10,448 bases of DNA from an uncultured Polaromonas sp. (GTDB lineage Bacteria; Pseudomonadota; Gammaproteobacteria; Burkholderiales; Burkholderiaceae), in the NCBI GenBank assembly GCA_946479075.1, contig CAMLDT010000123.1:1-10448 (forward strand), in the 5' to 3' direction. The notes beneath the pieces were generated by a model, which saw only the letters and a program-made list of their open reading frames with translations, ran no database searches and was not told where the DNA came from. A program made the position numbers and the translations under genes. Shown here piece by piece: positions 5,871-10,448 of this stretch. Numbering within the stretch: the stretch's first letter is position 1; each line of letters starts with the position of its first letter.

Positions 5871-6224
5871 CTACTCCCCCGGGACCATCAGGGCGTCTGT
5901 CGCACCCGCGGACGAACCCTGAATATGCTCCTTGAGCTTGTGGCTGGCATGGAAGGTCACCACACGGCGAGCCTGGATGGGGATGGACTCGCCGGTGCGG
6001 GGGTTGCGCCCCGGACGCGGGGCTTTGGTGCGGATCTGGAAATTGCCGAATCCGGATATCTTCACATCGTTGCCGTCCACCAGACTGTCAGAGATGAGGT
6101 CGAAAAATGCATCGATCATGTCTTTGGATTCGCGCTTGTTCAAGCCAATCTGCTCAAACAGCAGTTCGGCGAGATGAGCTTTGGTCAGCGCAGGGCTTTC
6201 AAGACTTTCAACGGAAAATTCCAC
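5871..6224 (-). CDS. ihfA: Integration host factor subunit alpha
   Basis: This 117-residue protein pairs with IHF beta to bind and sharply bend DNA at specific sites, with roles in nucleoid structure, recombination and transcription. The core aligns with E. coli IhfA (99 residues): [20 protein letters not shown] at 13-32, [14 protein letters not shown] at 54-67, the DNA-inserting beta arm [10 protein letters not shown] at 70-79 with the intercalating proline at P75, and [18 protein letters not shown] at 81-98. There are about 10 extra residues at the N-terminus ([10 protein letters not shown]) and a longer C-terminal tail. The start is GTG, supported by AGGAG (complement of 6234-6238) 9 bases upstream. 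It follows pheT by 41 bases and is probably co-transcribed with it, as in E. coli. Confidence 0.96.
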   Translation of the reverse strand: MEFSVESLESPALTKAHLAELLFEQIGLNKRESKDMIDAFFDLISDSLVDGNDVKISGFGNFQIRTKAPRPGRNPRTGESIPIQARRVVTFHASHKLKEHIQGSSAGATDALMVPGE

Positions 6225-6265
6225 GACGCTGCACTCCTCGCTGATCGCTGTTGTTGTTGGAAATC

Positions 6266-8692
6266 TCAGGCACGCAGACGCGCCTGCACCCGGGTCTGGA
6301 GGCTGGCCAGCACAGACTGGATAACTGTCTCAATTTGTTCGTCGGTCAGTGTAGCTTCGTCGCTGCCCAGCACCAAGCGCACCGCCAGGCTTTTTTCGCC
6401 GAGCTGCATGGTGGTGTTGCCCTGTTGCGGCCTGTAGACATCGAACAAGGTGGCCGACTTCAGCAGACCGCCGGAGTCGGCGCCATGGATGGCCGCCATC
6501 AGGGCGGCGTGTGTCACCGCTTCGGCAACGATCACGGCAATATCCCGCTCGACCGGCTGCAGCTTGCTCACCGGCTGAAACACGGGAACAGGACGCTGCA
6601 GCAGCGCGTCAAGGTCGAGCTCAAAGAGCAGAGGCGCTTGCGCCAGCTCGTAAGCCTGACGCCACTGCGGATGCAACTCGCCAATAAAACCAACGCTCCG
6701 TCCGTTCACCGTGACGCTGGCGCAGCGCCCGGGGTGCATGGCCGGATGACTGGCCGGCGCAAACACCGGCTGCAGCGGCGCCAGCAAGGCCTGCACATCG
6801 CCCTTGACGTCGAAAAAATCCACGCTTTTGTCCGGCCTGTCCCATTGCAGCCCTTCGCGCGGACCGTAGGCCAGGCCGGCCACCCGCATCGGCTGGTCGA
6901 AACCGGCCACGGTGGTATCGGTGTTGCGGCTGGACGGGTCGCGCAAAAACACACGGCCCAGTTCAAAGACATTGATGCGTGCGGCCTTGCGGTCCAGGTT
7001 GAATTTCAGCACCTGCAACAGGGAGCCGACCAGCGAGGAGCGCATCACGCTCATCTGGCTGGCAATCGGATTCAGCAGCTTGATCGGGTGGGGGTTGCCG
7101 GCAAGTTCATGCTCCCAGCGCTCCTCGACGAAGCTGAAGTTGATGGTTTCCTGGTAGCCCAGAGCAGCCAGGGCACGGCGCACCGCAAACGCACTGCGTT
7201 GTGATTCGGGACGGATGCGCGCGGTGATGGGCGCCAGCGGCGGTGTGGCCGGCAACTGCTGGTAGCCGATCAGGCGCACCACTTCCTCAATCAGGTCTTC
7301 CTCGATCTGCAAGTCGAAACGGTAGCTGGGCGGCGTCACCGTCAGCGTGCCCTCGCCCTCCGTCACGGACAGACCCAGGCGCCGCAACGCGCCGACGCAC
7401 TGCAGCTGCGTCAGCGGCATGCCGATGACCTTGGCCGCACGTGCCACCCGCAAGGTGACGGGGGCGGCTTCAGGCATATTGACGCGCACATCGTCAATCG
7501 GTCCGCACACTGTTTCCGGTGTACCGCAGATGTCGAGAATCAACTGGGTGATGCGCTCGATGTGCTCAACGGTTTGGCCAGGGTCCACGCCACGTTCAAA
7601 GCGGTGGCCGGCATCGGTGGAAAAGTTGTAGCGGCGCGAGCGCCCGGCAATCGCCTTGGGCCACCAGAAAGCGGCCTCCACATAAATGTTTTCTGTGGCA
7701 TCAGAAACGGCGGTCGCGTCGCCGCCCATGATGCCTGCCAGTGACTCGACCTGCTGGCCGTCGGCAATCACACCGACTTTCTCATCAACAGTCACTGTGT
7801 TGCCATTGAGCAGCTTGAGTGACTCGCCCCCCTTGCCCCAGCGAACATCCAGGCCGCCGTGGATCTTGTCGAGATCGAAGATGTGCGAGGGCCGGCCCAA
7901 CTCGAACATCACGTAATTGGAGATATCCACCAGCGCCGTGACGCTGCGCTGACCGCAACGCGCCAGGCGATCCACCATCCACGCGGGCGTGGCGGCTTTG
8001 GTGTTGACCTTGCGGACGATACGCCCGGAGAAACGGCCGCACAGATCAGGCGCCTGGATGGTGACGGGCAGCTTGTCCGCGGCCGAAGCAGTGACTGGCG
8101 GGAAAGCCGGTGTTTTCAGCGGCGCACCGGTCAGGGCAGCCACTTCGCGGGCTACACCGTAAACACTCAGGCAATGCGCGAGGTTGGGCGTGAGCTTGAG
8201 CGTGAACAGCGTGTCATCGAGATGCAGGTGTTCACGAACGTCCTGCCCAACAGGCGCATCAACGGCGAGTTCCAGCAGACCGCCGTGATCTTCGGACAGC
8301 TTGAGCTCACGCGCAGAGCACAACATACCCTGGCTTTCCACCCCACGCAGCTTGCCGACCTTGATCAGGAAGCGCTTGCCATCGTCACCGGGAGGGAGCT
8401 CGGCGCCGACCAGCGCGCAGGGCACCTTGATGCCGACGCGCGCATTCGGCGCGCCGCAGACGATGTTGAGCAGCGCGCCCTGCCCCACGTCCACCTGGCA
8501 GACGCGCAGGCGGTCAGCGTCGGGGTGCTGAACCGCTTCGCGGATCTCGCCGACAACAATTTTGCTGAACGGCGGCGCGACGGGCTTGAGTTCTTCGACC
8601 TCCAGACCGGCCATGGTCAAGGTCTCGGCCAGGGCCTCGGTGCTCAGCGGGGGGTTGCAGAATTCGCGCAACCAGGATTCGGGGAATTGCAT
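6266..8692 (-). CDS. pheT: Phenylalanine--tRNA ligase beta subunit
   Basis: This 808-residue protein is the tRNA-binding and editing subunit of the alpha2-beta2 phenylalanyl-tRNA synthetase; E. coli PheT is 795 residues. Domains in order: N-terminal [11 protein letters not shown]; an EMAP-type tRNA-binding OB domain at about 40-150 ([15 protein letters not shown] at 57-71); the B3/B4 editing domain at about 211-385 ([23 protein letters not shown]); the B5 domain at about 410-480 ([22 protein letters not shown]); the catalytic-like core at about 490-700 ([14 protein letters not shown] at 541-554); and the FDX-ACB anticodon-binding domain at about 709-808 ([14 protein letters not shown]). No truncation or frameshift is seen. 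The ATG start lies 21 bases after the pheS stop. Its Shine-Dalgarno site is weak, which suggests translational coupling to pheS. Confidence 0.98.
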   Translation of the reverse strand: MQFPESWLREFCNPPLSTEALAETLTMAGLEVEELKPVAPPFSKIVVGEIREAVQHPDADRLRVCQVDVGQGALLNIVCGAPNARVGIKVPCALVGAELPPGDDGKRFLIKVGKLRGVESQGMLCSARELKLSEDHGGLLELAVDAPVGQDVREHLHLDDTLFTLKLTPNLAHCLSVYGVAREVAALTGAPLKTPAFPPVTASAADKLPVTIQAPDLCGRFSGRIVRKVNTKAATPAWMVDRLARCGQRSVTALVDISNYVMFELGRPSHIFDLDKIHGGLDVRWGKGGESLKLLNGNTVTVDEKVGVIADGQQVESLAGIMGGDATAVSDATENIYVEAAFWWPKAIAGRSRRYNFSTDAGHRFERGVDPGQTVEHIERITQLILDICGTPETVCGPIDDVRVNMPEAAPVTLRVARAAKVIGMPLTQLQCVGALRRLGLSVTEGEGTLTVTPPSYRFDLQIEEDLIEEVVRLIGYQQLPATPPLAPITARIRPESQRSAFAVRRALAALGYQETINFSFVEERWEHELAGNPHPIKLLNPIASQMSVMRSSLVGSLLQVLKFNLDRKAARINVFELGRVFLRDPSSRNTDTTVAGFDQPMRVAGLAYGPREGLQWDRPDKSVDFFDVKGDVQALLAPLQPVFAPASHPAMHPGRCASVTVNGRSVGFIGELHPQWRQAYELAQAPLLFELDLDALLQRPVPVFQPVSKLQPVERDIAVIVAEAVTHAALMAAIHGADSGGLLKSATLFDVYRPQQGNTTMQLGEKSLAVRLVLGSDEATLTDEQIETVIQSVLASLQTRVQARLRA

Positions 8693-8713
8693 GTTGGGAT
8701 CAAGCCTGGTGGG

Positions 8714-9766
8714 TTACTGGAACTGCGACAGAAAACGCAGGTCGCCGTCGAAGAACAGCCGCAGATCATTGACGCCATAACGCAGCATGGTCAGGCGGTC
8801 TGGCCCCATGCCGAAGGCAAAGCCGATGTAATGCTCGGGATCCAGGCCCATGTTGCGCACCACGTTCGGATGCACCTGGCCGGAACCGGCCACCTCCAGC
8901 CAGCGGCCGGCCAGCGGGCCGGTCTGGAACTGGATGTCGATCTCGGCGCTGGGTTCGGTGAAGGGGAAAAAACTCGGACGGAAACGCAGCACCAGGTCGT
9001 CGCTTTCGAAAAAGGTCCGGCAGAAGTCGGTGAACACCACCTTCAGGTCCTTGAAACTGACGTTCTCGCCTATCCAGAGGCCTTCGCACTGGTGAAACAT
9101 CGGCGAATGGGTGGCATCGCTGTCCACACGGTAGGTGCGGCCCGGTGCAATCACGCGAATCTCCGGCATCACGCCACCGGCATCGATCAGGGCGCGGTGT
9201 TTCTTGACATGCTGCACCGCGTAACGAATCTGCATCGGGCTGGTGTGGGTGCGCAGCAGGTTGGGGGCAGTTTCGGTGCCACCCTCGACATAAAAGGTGT
9301 CGTGCATGGAACGCGCGGGATGGTCCTCGGGCGTGTTCAACGCAGTGAAATTGAACCAGTCGGTTTCGATCTCGGGGCCTTGCGCTACGTCAAAACCCAT
9401 GGAGCCGAAAATCGCCTCGATGCGCTCCAGCGTCAGCGACACCGGATGCAGGCCGCCTTGGGGCCGCTGGCGCCCGGGCAGGCTCACATCAAGCGCCTCA
9501 GCCTTGAGTTGCAGCTGCAGCTCGGCGTCGGCCAGCGCCTGGCGGCGTGCGGTCAGCGCAGCCTCGATGGCCTGCTTGGCCAGGTTGATGGCGGCGCCGC
9601 GGGATTTTTTCTCTTCCACCGGCAAGGCCGCCAGGCCCTTCATGAGCTCGGTGATGCGTCCGGCTTTTCCCAGAAACTGGGCCTTGGCATTTTCCAGATC
9701 AGCCGGCGTGCCAGCTTGCGCAAAACCGGCTTTCGCCGAATCCACCAGAGCATCGAGTTCGTTCAT
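8714..9766 (-). CDS. pheS: Phenylalanine--tRNA ligase alpha subunit
   Basis: This 350-residue class II catalytic subunit attaches phenylalanine to tRNA-Phe together with PheT; E. coli PheS is 327 residues. The N-terminal coiled-coil region (about 1-95) contacts tRNA. The catalytic core shows [12 protein letters not shown] at 149-160, [11 protein letters not shown] at 171-181, motif 2 around [20 protein letters not shown] at 210-229, [16 protein letters not shown] at 262-277, [13 protein letters not shown] at 291-303, and motif 3 [17 protein letters not shown] at 315-331. A317 is in the position of the E. coli PheS A294 that shapes the phenylalanine pocket. The ATG start has only a weak purine-rich site upstream. 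A hairpin with a T-run lies in the 146-bp gap between rplT and this gene, so pheST expression may depend on readthrough or attenuation. Confidence 0.98.
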   Translation of the reverse strand: MNELDALVDSAKAGFAQAGTPADLENAKAQFLGKAGRITELMKGLAALPVEEKKSRGAAINLAKQAIEAALTARRQALADAELQLQLKAEALDVSLPGRQRPQGGLHPVSLTLERIEAIFGSMGFDVAQGPEIETDWFNFTALNTPEDHPARSMHDTFYVEGGTETAPNLLRTHTSPMQIRYAVQHVKKHRALIDAGGVMPEIRVIAPGRTYRVDSDATHSPMFHQCEGLWIGENVSFKDLKVVFTDFCRTFFESDDLVLRFRPSFFPFTEPSAEIDIQFQTGPLAGRWLEVAGSGQVHPNVVRNMGLDPEHYIGFAFGMGPDRLTMLRYGVNDLRLFFDGDLRFLSQFQ

Positions 9767-9822
9767 AAGTTTTCTTGTCAGTAGCGGACCACCGGCCTGC
9801 GGCTTTCACACGCTGCCCGGTC

Positions 9823-9859
9823 AAAGAAAAAGGGCCAGAGCCTTTTCAAGCTCCAGCCC
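9823..9859 (-). terminator. Terminator or attenuator between rplT and pheS
   Basis: On the minus strand GGGCTGGAGC (9859-9850) pairs with GCTCTGGCCC (9841-9832), a 10-bp stem with two G-U pairs and an 8-base loop. It is followed by TTTTTCTTT (9831-9823). Since rpmI-rplT and pheST are commonly co-transcribed, it may act as a partial terminator or a pheST attenuator. Confidence 0.75.
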
Positions 9860-9877
9860 CCGTCTTTTGTGCGTAGC

Positions 9878-9898
9878 CAGCTATCAAATCAATAGCTG
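9878..9898. repeat. AT-rich short palindrome, possible dispersed repeat
   Basis: CAGCTAT (9878-9884) and ATAGCTG (9892-9898) are perfect inverted copies around CAAATCA. From memory, similar GCTAT...ATAGC palindromes are frequent in intergenic DNA of Comamonadaceae. Only one copy is in this window, so its dispersed nature is not shown here. Confidence 0.5.
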
Positions 9899-9912
9899 AC
9901 CACCCCTCAAAA

Positions 9913-10272
9913 TCAAGCAGCCAGCTTGGCTTTGACCTGATCCACAATGGCGCCGAACGCGGCACTGTCATGAATCGCCATGTCCGAGAGCACCTTGCGG
10001 TCGATCTCGATACCAGCCTTTTTCAGGCCGTTGGCGAACTGGCTGTAGGTCATGCCGAAGGAACGGCTGGCGGCGTTGATACGCGCGATCCAGAGGCGGC
10101 GGAATACGCGCTTTTTGGTGCGGCGGTCACGGTAGGCATATTGCCCGGCCTTCATCACCGCTTCTTTGGCGATCCGGAAGACATTGCCGCGGCGGCCGCG
10201 GAAACCTTTGGCAAGGGCGAGAACTTTTTTGTGGCGGGCGCGAGCCGTTACACCACGTTTGACGCGAGGCAT
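9913..10272 (-). CDS. rplT: 50S ribosomal protein L20
   Basis: This 119-residue protein is a full-length L20, an early-assembly 23S rRNA-binding protein that in E. coli also represses the rpmI-rplT mRNA. The N-terminus is the classical basic extension, [20 protein letters not shown], followed by [21 protein letters not shown] and [24 protein letters not shown]. All conserved blocks are intact. The ATG has a strong AAGGAG (complement of 10280-10285) 7 bases upstream. It follows rpmI by 26 bases in the same operon. Confidence 0.98.
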   Translation of the reverse strand: MPRVKRGVTARARHKKVLALAKGFRGRRGNVFRIAKEAVMKAGQYAYRDRRTKKRVFRRLWIARINAASRSFGMTYSQFANGLKKAGIEIDRKVLSDMAIHDSAAFGAIVDQVKAKLAA

Positions 10273-10298
10273 GTGAGTACTCCTTGTTCGTCGTTAAA

Positions 10299-10448
10299 TT
10301 AAATGCCCATGCCGGGCAGCATTTGCGCCATGTGACCCATGTTGGTCTCATGAACAGCAACTGCACCACGCAGGTGACGTTTGTTTTTGGTGGTCTTCTT
10401 GGTCAGGATGTGACGCTTGAAGGCTTGACCGCGCTTGACGGTGCCACC
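10299..10448 (-). CDS. rpmI: 50S ribosomal protein L35, partial (N-terminus outside window)
   Basis: The last 49 residues and the TAA stop are present; about 17 N-terminal residues lie beyond the window. The frame begins [20 protein letters not shown], then KNKRHLRG, matching the basic L35 core. The C-terminus ends AQMLPGMGI. It is transcribed with rplT. infC (IF3) would be expected just upstream, outside the window. Confidence 0.96.
   Translation of the reverse strand, partial: GGTVKRGQAFKRHILTKKTTKNKRHLRGAVAVHETNMGHMAQMLPGMGI

Noticed and set aside
6251..7204. A 317-codon plus-strand frame opposite the 3' part of pheT
   Set aside because: Shadow of pheT with no domain, no ribosome site of note and biased composition.
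7859..9784. A 641-codon open frame on the plus strand opposite pheT and pheS
   Set aside because: It is antisense to two clearly conserved genes. The open frame follows from high GC and codon bias on the other strand; the translation is His/Gln/Ala-rich without recognisable domains, and it crosses the pheS-pheT gap.
1..10448. Search for a novel defence, mobile or biosynthetic system
   Set aside because: Every sizeable gene belongs to a known housekeeping or transport family, and the minus-strand gene order is a standard proteobacterial arrangement. No array, repeat cluster or unexplained long gap remains.

Overview
The window looks like ordinary chromosome of a high-GC betaproteobacterium, most likely in the Comamonadaceae (Polaromonas/Rhodoferax/Acidovorax type). 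This is inferred from the gene order rpmI-rplT-pheS-pheT-ihfA-merR-tRNA-Pro, from the protein sequences, and from a short AT-rich palindrome between rplT and pheS. No database search was possible. Codon use and composition look even across the window. I see no insertion sequence, phage gene, integrase, CRISPR array, toxin-antitoxin pair or defence gene.

Plus strand (1-5084). The window opens with the C-terminal end of a fumarylacetoacetate-hydrolase family enzyme, closed by a 12-bp hairpin. Next is a TRAP transporter locus in the order dctQ-dctM-dctP. dctQ and dctM overlap by ATGA. dctP follows after 79 bp and ends at a strong intrinsic terminator. A zinc-ribbon Nudix hydrolase starts only 18 bases beyond that terminator's T-run. 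Then comes rdgC, a DNA-binding protein that restrains RecA, behind an unusual pyrimidine-rich leader with no Shine-Dalgarno site. rdgC ends at a strong terminator that can work in both directions.

Minus strand (10448 back to 5093). This is the classical translation cluster: rpmI (L35, cut by the window edge), rplT (L20), pheS and pheT (both subunits of phenylalanyl-tRNA synthetase), ihfA (IHF alpha subunit), a MerR-family regulator and tRNA-Pro(GGG). A terminator or attenuator hairpin sits between rplT and pheS. The 172-bp gap between ihfA and merR is AT-rich and carries nested inverted repeats that may be an operator. tRNA-Pro has its own promoter with a perfect TATAAT, and its 3' end faces the terminator shared with rdgC.

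I found no undescribed system. The points worth a second look are regulatory: the ihfA-merR gap, the pheS leader, the rdgC leader, and the possibly leaderless Nudix gene.
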